Source: an uncultured Prevotellaceae bacterium (GTDB lineage: Bacteria > Bacteroidota > Bacteroidia > Bacteroidales > Muribaculaceae). From it: a stretch of DNA of 34,651 nt. Position numbers and translations under genes: made by a program. Location: contig CAMHNO010000027.1 in assembly GCA_946186575.1 (NCBI GenBank), forward strand, positions 1 through 34,651. Reading direction: 5' to 3'. Below are positions 1 through 8,062 of the stretch, piece by piece (within the stretch, counting starts at the first letter, position 1; every line of letters begins with the position of its first letter). Below the pieces are notes generated by a model. The model was given only the letters and a program-made list of their open reading frames with translations, had not been told where the DNA came from and searched no databases.

Positions 1-2
1 TG

Positions 3-938
3 GTAGTGCTGCAAGCCGAGAGTGAAGTGGCTGCAATCAACATGGTGTATGCTGGCGCTTCGTGCGGCAAGACAGTGCTCACTTCAACCTCAAGCCCAGG
101 CTTCAGCCTGATGCAAGAGGGCATGAGCTACATGGCTGCAAGTGAGGTTCCCGCACTGGTGATTAACGTGATGCGTGGTGGCCCAGGTCTGGGTACTATC
201 CATCCCTCGCAGGCCGACTATTTCCAGGCCGTTAAGGGTGGTGGCCATGGCGACTATCGCTTGATCACTCTGGCACCTGCTTCGGTTCAGGAGATGGTAG
301 ACTTTGTGGCTCTGGGTTGGGACCTGGCGTTCAAGTATCGCGCAGTGTCGATGATCCTTGCCGACGGTGTTATTGGCCAGATGATGGAGAAAGTGGTGCT
401 CCCCGAGCAGCGTCCACGCCACACCGAGGAGTGGATTCGCGAGAACTGCCCCTGGGCTGTGAACGGCCGCAAGGGCATGCGCCCCAAGAACATCATCACC
501 TCGCTCGAGCTCGACGACGACAAGATGGAGGAGAATAACCATCGCTTCCAGGCCACTTATCGTGAGATTGAGAAGAACGAGCAGCGCTGTGAGCTCATCA
601 ACACCGAAGATTGCGACTACCTGATTGTGGCCTTCGGTTCAATGGCACGCATCAGCCACAAGGCTATGGAGCTCGCTGCCGAAGAAGGCATCAAGGTGGG
701 CATCGCACGCCCCATCACCCTGTGGCCCTTCCCAGTAGACGCTATCCGCAAGGCTGCCGAGGGTGTTAAGGGTATTCTTAGCGTTGAGCTCAGCGCCGGT
801 CAAATGATCGAGGACATCAAGCTCGCCACCGAGTGCAACTACCCGGTTGACCTCTTCTGCCGCCTGGGTGGTAACGTGCCCGCTCCCGACGAGATTCTCA
901 ACGCTCTCAAAGAGAAACTGGTTAACAAATTAGGATAA
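3..938 (+). CDS. vorB: 2-oxoacid:ferredoxin oxidoreductase alpha subunit (VorB/KorA-like), 5' partial
   Basis: This is the alpha subunit of a 2-oxoacid:ferredoxin oxidoreductase, which decarboxylates a 2-oxoacid (branched-chain oxoacid or 2-oxoglutarate) to acyl-CoA and reduces ferredoxin in the cytoplasm. The reading frame runs open to the left edge, so the N-terminal part is missing; the GTG at position 6 is internal and not a start. Visible family features are the QAESEVAAINMVYAG stretch, the SSPGFSLMQEG segment and the NVMRGGPGLG motif, all from the pyrimidine-binding half, followed by the C-terminal transketolase-like domain (ARPITLWPFP). The beta subunit starts 28 bases downstream and the gamma subunit follows, so the three form one operon; a small 4Fe-4S subunit gene is usual upstream but lies outside. 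Sequence alone does not settle whether the substrate is a branched-chain oxoacid (Vor) or 2-oxoglutarate (Kor); the symbol follows common naming of this form. Confidence 0.93.
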   Translation, partial: VVLQAESEVAAINMVYAGASCGKTVLTSTSSPGFSLMQEGMSYMAASEVPALVINVMRGGPGLGTIHPSQADYFQAVKGGGHGDYRLITLAPASVQEMVDFVALGWDLAFKYRAVSMILADGVIGQMMEKVVLPEQRPRHTEEWIRENCPWAVNGRKGMRPKNIITSLELDDDKMEENNHRFQATYREIEKNEQRCELINTEDCDYLIVAFGSMARISHKAMELAAEEGIKVGIARPITLWPFPVDAIRKAAEGVKGILSVELSAGQMIEDIKLATECNYPVDLFCRLGGNVPAPDEILNALKEKLVNKLG

Positions 939-966
939 TCAACATTTTAATCATTACAAGACCATT

Positions 967-1731
<765 letters not shown>

Positions 1732-1736
1732 TCGTC

Positions 1737-2276
1737 ATGAAAGAAGAAATAGTAATCGCAGGATTTGGAGGACAGGGTGTCCTCTCAATGGGTAAGATTC
1801 TCGCTTACTCTGGACTTATGGAAGACAAGGAAGTGACTTGGATGCCATCTTATGGACCCGAGCAGCGCGGTGGTACAGCCAATGTTACAGTTATCGTCAG
1901 CGACGAGCGAATCAGCTCTCCTATCCTCAACATGTACGACACTGCAGTGGTGCTCAACCAGCAGAGTCTCGACAAGTTTGAGAAGATGGTGAAACCCGGC
2001 GGCGTGCTCATCTACGACAGCTACGGCATCAACACACCTCCCACTCGCACCGATATCAAGATTTATCGCATCGAGGCTACCGAGGCTACAATCGAGATTA
2101 ACAACAGCAAGGCTTTCAACATGATTGTGCTGGGCGCTTATCTCAAGGTTAAGCCCATCGTGACCATCGAGAACGTGCTCAAGGGCCTCAAGAAGACTCT
2201 TCCCGAGCGCCACTGGCACCTCATCCCCATGAATGAGGAAGCTCTCAAGAAGGGTGCCACCCTCATCAAGGACTAA
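1737..2276 (+). CDS. 2-oxoacid:ferredoxin oxidoreductase gamma subunit
   Basis: This is the small gamma subunit (KorC/PorG family) that completes the oxidoreductase core. It opens with the typical glycine-rich segment GFGGQGVLSMGKIL at about residues 9-22 and has the conserved SYGPEQRGG motif near residues 38-46. Its 179 residues match the family. It starts 5 bases after the beta-subunit stop and is the last gene of the operon; a strong intrinsic terminator follows 25 bases after its stop. Substrate class is as uncertain as for the other subunits. Confidence 0.94.
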   Translation: MKEEIVIAGFGGQGVLSMGKILAYSGLMEDKEVTWMPSYGPEQRGGTANVTVIVSDERISSPILNMYDTAVVLNQQSLDKFEKMVKPGGVLIYDSYGINTPPTRTDIKIYRIEATEATIEINNSKAFNMIVLGAYLKVKPIVTIENVLKGLKKTLPERHWHLIPMNEEALKKGATLIKD

Positions 2277-2300
2277 TCACACACACTCTAAAGAAGAATA

Positions 2301-2345
2301 TGAGCGCATCGAGACAATCGTCTTGATGCGCTCATGCTTTTTTTT
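2301..2345 (+). terminator. Intrinsic terminator of the oxidoreductase operon
   Basis: A 15-bp stem (arms at 2301-2315 and 2320-2334, one G-U pair) with a 4-base loop is followed by TGC and eight Ts. It lies 25 bases after the gamma-subunit stop. The minus-strand side is followed by a looser T-rich tract, so it may also stop luxS transcripts arriving from the right. Confidence 0.9.
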
Positions 2346-2359
2346 GTGGGGCTGTGGCC

Positions 2360-2854
2360 TTAGGCGTCGGCAAAGGTCTTGCCATCTTTGAGTGTGATTT
2401 GCAGCTTGTTGTACTCGCAGTGGAAGTCGTGCTGCAACCGGTCGAGATAGCGTGCGCACTCCCACTTGCACATGGGCAGGTCGTGAAGCAAGTAGTTGCC
2501 ACACGCCTCGGGCTGAGTGGCAGGAACCTCGGTCTGTGTGAGAATCCATTGCAGGCACTCGATGGTGAGCTGGCGCATGTCTTCTACGGTGTAGGTTCCG
2601 GTCATGATTATGTACATGCCTGTAAGGCACCCCATAGGCCCTACATACACCACATCGTCCTTGGCACGGCTGTTGCGGAACCATGTGGCCATCAGGTGCT
2701 CAATGCTATGCATGGCCGCTGGCGCCACTGCTGGTTCTTTGTTAGGTTCGGTGATTCGCAGGTCAAAAGTTGTGAAACCTTTGTCCTCGCGCGACACATA
2801 GATGCCAGGCTTGAGGCAAGTGTGGTCGATAGTGAAACTTTGTATAACTTCCAT
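2360..2854 (-). CDS. luxS: S-ribosylhomocysteine lyase LuxS
   Basis: LuxS cleaves S-ribosylhomocysteine to homocysteine and DPD, the precursor of autoinducer-2, as part of S-adenosylmethionine recycling in the cytoplasm. The zinc motif HSIEH (His49, Glu52, His53), the third zinc ligand Cys118 in EACGNYLLH, the reactive Cys76 in GPMGCLTG and the substrate contacts Ser6 and His11 are all present, so the enzyme should be active. The frame opens further upstream, but the ATG at 2854 gives the canonical N terminus (MEVIQSFTIDH) and a normal 164 residues, and it lies downstream of a TAACTTTG promoter element at 2884-2891. It is a single gene between the oxidoreductase operon, which converges on it, and a repeat-rich gap. 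Confidence 0.96.
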   Translation of the reverse strand: MEVIQSFTIDHTCLKPGIYVSREDKGFTTFDLRITEPNKEPAVAPAAMHSIEHLMATWFRNSRAKDDVVYVGPMGCLTGMYIIMTGTYTVEDMRQLTIECLQWILTQTEVPATQPEACGNYLLHDLPMCKWECARYLDRLQHDFHCEYNKLQITLKDGKTFADA

Positions 2855-2883
2855 AATCAGATTGGTTTGCTTTAATTTCTGTG

Positions 2884-2916
2884 CAAAGTTACACATTATT
2901 TCTCAATGAACTCCAA
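2884..2916 (-). promoter_or_regulatory. luxS promoter (Bacteroidetes type)
   Basis: On the minus strand TAACTTTG (2891 to 2884) fits the -7 consensus TAnnTTTG, with TTGG 21 bases upstream as a partial -33 box. The predicted transcription start is about 20-25 bases before the luxS ATG at 2854, which supports that start over the longer upstream frame. Confidence 0.6.
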
Positions 2917-2973
2917 TAATCTTCAGGTAGTTTAACATGAGTTCGACGAAAATAACTGGTTGGTGATCAGCTC

Positions 2974-3086
2974 CACCTCTAAGTTAGAGGGGGCAGGGGG
3001 GAGTGTGTAAATCAATACAACAGGGTGTTTCCACTTCGTCGCAGAGGCACACACTCCCCCTGTATCCCCCTCTAACTTAGAGGGGG
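2974..3086. repeat. Inverted-repeat element with nested palindromes (MITE-like)
   Basis: Two arms of about 35 bases (2974-3008 and 3049-3086) are near-perfect inverted copies around a 40-base spacer. Each arm carries its own palindrome (CCTCTAA-G/C-TTAGAGG) followed by a G-rich run and AGTGTGT. The right-hand palindrome (3066-3086) is perfect over 21 bases. A related half element lies at 19316-19358. No open reading frame is inside. It sits in the gap between luxS and the GH31 gene. Confidence 0.75.
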
Positions 3087-3109
3087 AACTGCTAACGCAA
3101 TGGCTTTAG

Positions 3110-3245
3110 ATAAAATGCTCACGCTCACGAGGTTTTGAACAAGTTCAAGCTTTGTCTCGCTTAGTCGCATTTTTGGATATAATGCTCACGCTCGCAAGGT
3201 TTTTTAGCGAGCTAAAACTTTGTCTCGCTAAATCGCATTTTTCAG
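3110..3245. repeat. Two tandem units of 67 and 69 bp, each with an internal hairpin
   Basis: Unit 1 (3110-3176) and unit 2 (3177-3245) share ATGCTCACGCTC near the start and CTTTGTCTCGCT and TCGCATTTTT near the end. Their centres differ, but each keeps a small hairpin: TTGAAC-AA-GTTCAA in unit 1 and TTTTAGC-GA-GCTAAAA in unit 2. No coding potential was seen. The gap from 2855 to 3357 holds this repeat, the inverted-repeat element to its left, the luxS promoter and the GH31 terminator, and no gene. Confidence 0.75.
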
Positions 3246-3290
3246 GGAAGAAATTAGTCGATCTCACGTTAGTTTAGGAATTCTGAATGG

Positions 3291-3331
3291 AAAGAAAAAG
3301 GCCAAACCCACGTGTTTTGTTGGGTTCAGCC
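3291..3331 (-). terminator. Intrinsic terminator of the GH31 gene
   Basis: On the minus strand an 11-bp imperfect stem (arms 3331-3321 and 3310-3300) is followed by a TTTTTCTTT tract at 3299-3291. It lies about 27 bases past the GH31 stop codon. Confidence 0.8.
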
Positions 3332-3357
3332 TTAATCGGTTATTGCAACATTTAGTG

Positions 3358-5745
3358 CTATTTCACTATCTCAACAGTGGTTGTGGTGTTGATGTCGGTG
3401 ATAGTGAGGGGGATAGTGAGGGTTGGGATGGTCTTGTCGTAGACGGCCTTGACCTTCTTGCCGTTGACCTTCACTTGCGAGGGCTTGATTTCCATGCCGG
3501 GAATCACAAGGCGATACTCCTTCTTGGCGGGAGTGCCGTCGCCGTTGCCTTTGATGGTGATCACGCACTTGCCTGCAGCAGGTGCCGCGGCAAAGGTGAT
3601 GAGGCGGTGATTACCGCTGGCAAGGGTAGTGGTCGAGTGCAGGTCGTCGTCGAAGAGTGTGTAGCTCGAAGGCCCATCGCCGGGATAATACACGATGTCG
3701 AGCTTGCTGGGGTCGTAGTCGCCCACGTTCTCGATTTTGCCAGCGTAGCGACCTTTGGGAATGAAGGCTCCAGCACGGGCAAAGAGTGGCAGCACATTGA
3801 GTGGCGCGTCGTAGCTAATGGTAGTGTGGCCATTGTAGCGATTGCTGGGGATGTTGATGTCGACCCAAGTGCCCTCGGGGAAGGTGATGCTGCGGCTTGT
3901 AGCGCCCTGAGTCATCACTGGAGCCACCATCACGTCGTGGCCCCACAGGTACTGGTCGCACACATTGTCGTAGCGGCTAATCATGTTGTCGCTCTCGTAG
4001 AAGCCCAGCGGGCGCACCAGTGGCAGTCCCTGGCTGGCGTTCTCCCACGCGAGAGTGTAGTTATAGGGCAGCCAACTGTAGCGCTCTCGGATGATGCGCA
4101 AAGGCAGGTCGCCAAACTCGGTGTAGTTGTAAGGTTCGGCAAGGCTTTGAGCATGAGTGCGCAGCACTGGCGAGAACAGGCCCAGCTGCAGCCAGCGGAT
4201 GTAGAGCTCGCCGTCGCGCGGGCATGCCGCATCGATGGCGAAGCCCCCCACGTCGTGCGACATGTAGCCCAGGCCACTCAGTCCGGAGTTGAGCATTATG
4301 GTCACCTGTGGCTGGAATCCTCCCCACGAGCGCGACACGTCGGTCGACCAGGGGAACACCGAGTAGCGTTGCAGGCCAGCAGTGCCGGCACGCATCATGA
4401 TCATTGGGCGGCGGTTGGGATATTCCTCTTTAAAAAGGTCGTAGATGATGCGGCTCCACTCGTTGCCATAATAGTTGTGATACTGCTCGGCGGTGAGACC
4501 GTTGTGGTGGCGGATGGCCTCGGGGTGAACCTCGGGTTCGCCCAGGTCGCCCCACCATCCCGTCACGCCCTGGTCGGTGAGGTTTTTATAGCGATTGCGC
4601 AACCACTGGCGAGTGTCGGGGTTCGACACGTCGAACATGCCTCCCTGTCCCACCCATATGGTTACGGTCTGAGTGGTGTCGGTGCCATCGGTCTTGCAGA
4701 ACATGCCCTTTGGGTCGAGCAGGCGATAGTTGTCGATGGCGCGCCCGTTGGTGAGCACATAGGGCTGCGAGATAGTCACAGCGTGGATGCCTTTGTCCTT
4801 AAAGTCTTGTAGCATCTTGCGGTGATTGGGCCACTGCTGCTTGTCCCACTCTAAGCGGCCCATGTCTTGCTCCTTGCCATACCAGTACAGGTCAAACACG
4901 ATGCCGTCGAGCGGATAGCCTGCGCGCTTGAGTGTGTCGACCACGCCCTCGCTCTCGCGTTGGTCGTGGTAGCCATATTTTGATGTTATGTAGCCCAGAG
5001 TCCACAGCGGTGGCAATTCCTGGCGGCCAACGAGCGCAGTGAAGTTCTTAACCACGTTCTCAACACGTCCGTGTCCGTCGATGATGTAGTAGCTGACGGG
5101 TTGTGGCGAGTTGCTCTTGTACTCAATGCCTTGCTCGCCCAGGCGCAGACTCGACTTGCCAAAGTCGTCAAAGAAAATGCCGTAGCCCTTAGATGATATT
5201 ACAAAAGGCATGGTGATGCCCATCTGCTTGATGCGCTTCTCGCCAGCCATGTAGCCATAGTTCTGCTTGTTGTAATTGATGAGAGTGTCGCCAGCCAGGT
5301 TTAAAGAGTAGCCTCGCTCGCCGGCACCATAGAACGACTCGTTGCCACGGTGCAGCAGCATCACTGTGCCATTGTTGCGGTCGCACAGGTCGGTGATATA
5401 CAGTGTGTTGCCATTGCTCACGCTCACGCTCATCAGTTTCTTGTCGAGCATGACGCGCATGCCGCCCTGTGTGGAGGCAGTGGAGGGCATGTCGTTGCCG
5501 GATTCATTGACCTGAATCGCCAGTCCGGCGCAAGCATCATAGTTGTCTTGAGCTATTGATGGCAATCTTGTGCCATTCCATGAGAGTGGGGTGACGTCTA
5601 TTTTCACGATGTCGTTAGAGATAACAGTCACGGCAATGGTCTGCTGCCGCAGCTCGTCGGTTATCCTCAATGTGGCATCCTTGGCTGTGGTGTTAAGAGC
5701 CAGGATGGATAGAAGAAGAAAAGCTAAGACTCTGAAATGTTTCAT
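3358..5745 (-). CDS. Secreted glycoside hydrolase family 31 alpha-glucosidase/transglucosidase
   Basis: This is a GH31 retaining enzyme acting on alpha-linked gluco-oligosaccharides. A signal peptide (about residues 1-21, MKHFRVLAFLLLSILALNT) sends it to the periplasm or cell surface. The N-terminal beta-sandwich is followed by the (beta/alpha)8 barrel from about residue 245 and C-terminal beta domains. The nucleophile is Asp400 in GWWGDLGEPE and the likely acid/base is Asp469 in PWSTDVSRSW. The GDLGEPE form of the nucleophile motif is reminiscent of GH31 enzymes described as oligosaccharide 4-alpha-glucosyltransferases, so transglycosylation is possible; plain alpha-glucosidase or alpha-xylosidase activity cannot be excluded. 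It is a single gene with its own -7 element (5783-5790) and terminator, and no SusC/SusD pair is adjacent. Confidence 0.92.
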   Translation of the reverse strand: MKHFRVLAFLLLSILALNTTAKDATLRITDELRQQTIAVTVISNDIVKIDVTPLSWNGTRLPSIAQDNYDACAGLAIQVNESGNDMPSTASTQGGMRVMLDKKLMSVSVSNGNTLYITDLCDRNNGTVMLLHRGNESFYGAGERGYSLNLAGDTLINYNKQNYGYMAGEKRIKQMGITMPFVISSKGYGIFFDDFGKSSLRLGEQGIEYKSNSPQPVSYYIIDGHGRVENVVKNFTALVGRQELPPLWTLGYITSKYGYHDQRESEGVVDTLKRAGYPLDGIVFDLYWYGKEQDMGRLEWDKQQWPNHRKMLQDFKDKGIHAVTISQPYVLTNGRAIDNYRLLDPKGMFCKTDGTDTTQTVTIWVGQGGMFDVSNPDTRQWLRNRYKNLTDQGVTGWWGDLGEPEVHPEAIRHHNGLTAEQYHNYYGNEWSRIIYDLFKEEYPNRRPMIMMRAGTAGLQRYSVFPWSTDVSRSWGGFQPQVTIMLNSGLSGLGYMSHDVGGFAIDAACPRDGELYIRWLQLGLFSPVLRTHAQSLAEPYNYTEFGDLPLRIIRERYSWLPYNYTLAWENASQGLPLVRPLGFYESDNMISRYDNVCDQYLWGHDVMVAPVMTQGATSRSITFPEGTWVDINIPSNRYNGHTTISYDAPLNVLPLFARAGAFIPKGRYAGKIENVGDYDPSKLDIVYYPGDGPSSYTLFDDDLHSTTTLASGNHRLITFAAAPAAGKCVITIKGNGDGTPAKKEYRLVIPGMEIKPSQVKVNGKKVKAVYDKTIPTLTIPLTITDINTTTTVEIVK

Positions 5746-5782
5746 ATTAAATCGTTTTTATAAAATTGGCTAATAATTATTG

Positions 5783-5790
5783 CAAAATTA
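5783..5790 (-). promoter_or_regulatory. Putative -7 element of the GH31 gene
   Basis: TAATTTTG on the minus strand matches TAnnTTTG and lies 37 bases before the GH31 ATG, in an A+T-rich leader. No clear TTTG box was found at the right distance. Confidence 0.45.
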
Positions 5791-5864
5791 GTAATAAAAT
5801 TTAAAAATTGCACAACAAGTGCATTTAAAAAAACAGTCTGGAGCTAATCGTGGCGAGGTGCTAA

Positions 5865-5903
5865 CAAAAAAATGGCGGTCAACCAGTGCTGGTTGCCGCC
5901 ATT
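5865..5903 (-). terminator. Intrinsic terminator after the sigma-factor operon
   Basis: A strong hairpin at 5871-5903 (ATGGCGG and CAACCAG paired with CTGGTTG and CGCCAT, one bulged base, 2-base loop) is followed on the minus strand by a run of seven Ts. It lies about 60 bases past the stop of the small membrane protein gene. Confidence 0.88.
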
Positions 5904-5963
5904 GATAAGGTAGAAGCGCTGTGTGATAATGTGCAACGATTTCTGTGAGTTGTCGCAAAGTGC

Positions 5964-6350
5964 TTACTTTGCAATGGGGTTGACCTTCTCAAGGTTGGTG
6001 TTCACCGAGTCTTCGTAGGTCATGATTGTGTTGTTGTAGTCATTCACCTCCTTGGAATTGTTGTCTTTGTGTGTGATGCTGGTCTTGTTTTTTGCTTCAC
6101 GCTGATTGCTCGTAGCATTGTTTCCAATTGAGAAGATGTTCATCATGAGCCACACACCCACAAACATTGCTGCCATGTAGATGAAGGGGCGCACCTTGAC
6201 CCAGAGTGTGGGTTTTTCTTCTTCGGTGAGCTTTACTTCGGGCAGCGACTCCATCAACTTAGAGTTGAAATCGTTGAAGTAATTATCAGGTACTTTAAAC
6301 CCTGCGTCCTTACCAAGCTTTTCTAATATTTTTGAATCCTCTTTTTTCAT
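5964..6350 (-). CDS. Small single-pass membrane protein, probable anti-sigma-type partner of the ECF sigma factor
   Basis: This 128-residue protein has a cytoplasmic N-terminal segment containing KVPDNYFNDF, a motif often found in small Bacteroidetes proteins encoded beside ECF sigma factors. One transmembrane helix at about residues 53-72 (PFIYMAAMFVGVWLMMNIF) is followed by a polar, Asn-rich periplasmic tail. It begins 33 bases after the sigma-factor stop, and both share one terminator, which points to a two-gene operon. A role in holding the sigma factor at the membrane is inferred from context and topology; no ZAS zinc motif or FecR-like domain is visible. An unrelated membrane function is possible. 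Confidence 0.8.
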   Translation of the reverse strand: MKKEDSKILEKLGKDAGFKVPDNYFNDFNSKLMESLPEVKLTEEEKPTLWVKVRPFIYMAAMFVGVWLMMNIFSIGNNATSNQREAKNKTSITHKDNNSKEVNDYNNTIMTYEDSVNTNLEKVNPIAK

Positions 6351-6383
6351 TACATCTTTTTGACTACAATAACATGAAAAGGT

Positions 6384-6944
6384 TTAATCATTGTTCTCAA
6401 AAAATGTCTCGATTTTCTTCAAGGCGTGATGGTATGACGCTTTAAGCGCTCCAACCGAGGTGCCCAGAATCTCGCTCATCTCTTCATATTTCATCTCGTC
6501 GTAGTATCGCATGTTGAACACGAGTCGCTGTTTCTCGGGCAGTGTGGCAATGGCTTTTTGCAGTTTGAGCTGAGCCTCGTCGCCGTCGAAGTATCGGTCG
6601 GCCTCAAGGCTGTTGACAAGAAAACTGTCGTCATCGTCGAGCGAGATGTTGTTCTGAACCTTTTTCTTATTAATAAAGGTGATAGACTCGTTGATGGCAA
6701 TCTTGTAGAGCCAAGTCGAGAGTTTGGCGTCGCCACGAAAGTTGTCGATATTGGTCCACGCTTTAATAAAGGTGTTCTGCAACACATCGTTGGCGTCGTC
6801 ATGGTCGATTACCATGCGGCGTATGTGCCAATAGAGTTGCTCGGAATAGTGCTCAATCACTCTCCCGAACGCGCTGCGGCACGTAGACTGCTGGTGCAGT
6901 TGGTCAATTATGTCGGCTTCGTCGTATTTTAATCTTGCTGCCAT
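6384..6944 (-). CDS. ECF-type RNA polymerase sigma-70 factor
   Basis: This is an extracytoplasmic-function sigma factor of 186 residues with only regions 2 and 4. Region 2 is visible in DANDVLQNTFIKAWTNI and FRGDAKLSTWLYKIAIN (about residues 49-85). Region 4 spans about residues 134-180, with LPEKQRLVFNMRYYDEMKY and the HTH segment EMSEILGTSVGALKASYHHA. It is the first gene of an operon with a small membrane protein and has its own TAACTTTG promoter element upstream. The regulon is unknown. The nearby TonB receptor has no visible N-terminal signalling domain, so classical FecIR-type control is not supported by the sequence. Confidence 0.95.
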   Translation of the reverse strand: MAARLKYDEADIIDQLHQQSTCRSAFGRVIEHYSEQLYWHIRRMVIDHDDANDVLQNTFIKAWTNIDNFRGDAKLSTWLYKIAINESITFINKKKVQNNISLDDDDSFLVNSLEADRYFDGDEAQLKLQKAIATLPEKQRLVFNMRYYDEMKYEEMSEILGTSVGALKASYHHALKKIETFFENND

Positions 6945-6969
6945 GTGAGTTTTCTGAAAAAAACCGCTT

Positions 6970-7003
6970 CAAAGTTACTCATTTTTTTTCACTTCACGGC
7001 AAA
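6970..7003 (-). promoter_or_regulatory. Promoter of the ECF sigma-factor operon
   Basis: TAACTTTG (6977 to 6970, minus strand) matches the -7 element, and TTTG at 7003-7000 lies 22 bases upstream, slightly longer than the usual 19-21. The predicted leader is about 20 bases. Confidence 0.55.
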
Positions 7004-7065
7004 AAAATAGCAATTAATTGCTAAAGGTGGGGTCTATAAAATTCAGATGCAGAAAAATCACCCAC

Positions 7066-7103
7066 TTAAAACACCTGCACAATTGTGGTGAATTGTGCAG
7101 GTG
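7066..7103 (-). terminator. Probable terminator of the lipoprotein gene ending at 7130
   Basis: A perfect 13-bp stem (7072-7084 with 7091-7103) encloses a 6-base loop, followed on the minus strand by TTTTAAG. The stem is strong but the T tract is short, so termination is likely rather than certain. Confidence 0.6.
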
Positions 7104-7129
7104 CTGATGTGAGAAAGGGAGGGAATTCT

Positions 7130-7930
7130 TTACTTAGCAAACTCAGTACCTGCAAAAGTTCCCTCATACTTGTTGCCGTTGATCTCAAAGGTGCCACTGA
7201 TGGTGCGGCCACCATTAGTCACTTCGGCATTAAACTTGTTGAGGATGTAGGTGCCATCGGTTGAGTGCTGGTCGCCATTGTAAGTCACTTTGTAGCCAGT
7301 GGCTGTGGCCTCGGCATGCAGGCCGTAGAATGTCATCTGGGGAATGGCACCGCTGGCCTGTGTCAGCGAGAATCCGCCCATTGCCATGCGGGCACTCATG
7401 TCAGAAGGATCAATGGTGATGGCCATGCTAGCCGAGGAACTCTCAACTGCTGGTGAGCTACCGTCAAGGGGAGTGACCTTGCATGTCATGTAGGGGTAGC
7501 GCAGCATGGCCGAGTTGTAAACTCGGTGTGTGCCATTGGCCACGAAGTTGACTTGTAGTGCTCCCACTTGTGGGTCGTAGTAGCCGGTGACATCGGTGAT
7601 GCCGTTGCCTCCGTTTGCTGCCGTGAAGGTGTAGCAGTTGAGTGTGTTGTCGGCATTGAGGTCCACGTCGGTGAGAGCGAGGGTGACGTTGCGGTCGTTG
7701 CTCACTTGCACGGGATAGGAGATTGTCATTTTGGAGTTGGTGATGTCCCACTTGATGCTCATCACGCCTGAAGTCACTTTCTCGGATGTGTTTTGGCTAA
7801 TGTTGACCGAGTTGCTGAGCATTTCGGTCTCAAAGGTGCGGGTCATCACATCGTCGTCGCTGCCGCTGCTGCATGCTGTGATGCCAAGCATGAGCACAGC
7901 GAGTGTGAGAATTGAGATTGCTTTTTTCAT
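7130..7930 (-). CDS. Surface lipoprotein B, calycin-like, homologous to its neighbour
   Basis: This 266-residue protein begins with a lipoprotein signal peptide; the lipobox LGITAC puts the acylated Cys at residue 20, and the following SSGSDDD resembles the acidic export signal that places Bacteroidetes lipoproteins on the cell surface. The chosen start (ATG at 7930) gives a standard signal peptide; the 17 upstream in-frame residues overlap the predicted promoter region. The rest is beta-rich and may be two calycin-like beta-barrel domains. It is homologous to the lipoprotein encoded at 8063-8953: VTGYYD matches VNGYID, IDPSDMSARM matches IDVATMKAEV, and ATATGYKV matches ATATGFEL. It lies downstream of a TonB receptor and may bind or deliver its ligand. 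The ligand is unknown. Confidence 0.82.
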   Translation of the reverse strand: MKKAISILTLAVLMLGITACSSGSDDDVMTRTFETEMLSNSVNISQNTSEKVTSGVMSIKWDITNSKMTISYPVQVSNDRNVTLALTDVDLNADNTLNCYTFTAANGGNGITDVTGYYDPQVGALQVNFVANGTHRVYNSAMLRYPYMTCKVTPLDGSSPAVESSSASMAITIDPSDMSARMAMGGFSLTQASGAIPQMTFYGLHAEATATGYKVTYNGDQHSTDGTYILNKFNAEVTNGGRTISGTFEINGNKYEGTFAGTEFAK

Positions 7931-7980
7931 TGTCGTGTTATTTTGATTGTTTAGTATATGAGTCATTAAAAAATGTGCCA

Positions 7981-7988
7981 CAAATGTA
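7981..7988 (-). promoter_or_regulatory. Putative -7 element for lipoprotein B
   Basis: TACATTTG on the minus strand matches TAnnTTTG and lies 50 bases before the ATG at 7930. It suggests that lipoprotein B can be transcribed independently of the upstream TonB receptor and lipoprotein A. Confidence 0.45.
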
Positions 7989-8062
7989 GCACATTATTTT
8001 AAAATAAGAGTGATATTTAAACTAAATTAGTAAAAAATATCGTTAATTCTTGACTTGGCTCA

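Noticed and set aside
3343-4812. Long plus-strand frame of 489 codons opposite the GH31 gene
   Set aside because: Low-complexity Val/His/Ala composition and full overlap with a clear GH31 enzyme; it is a shadow frame.
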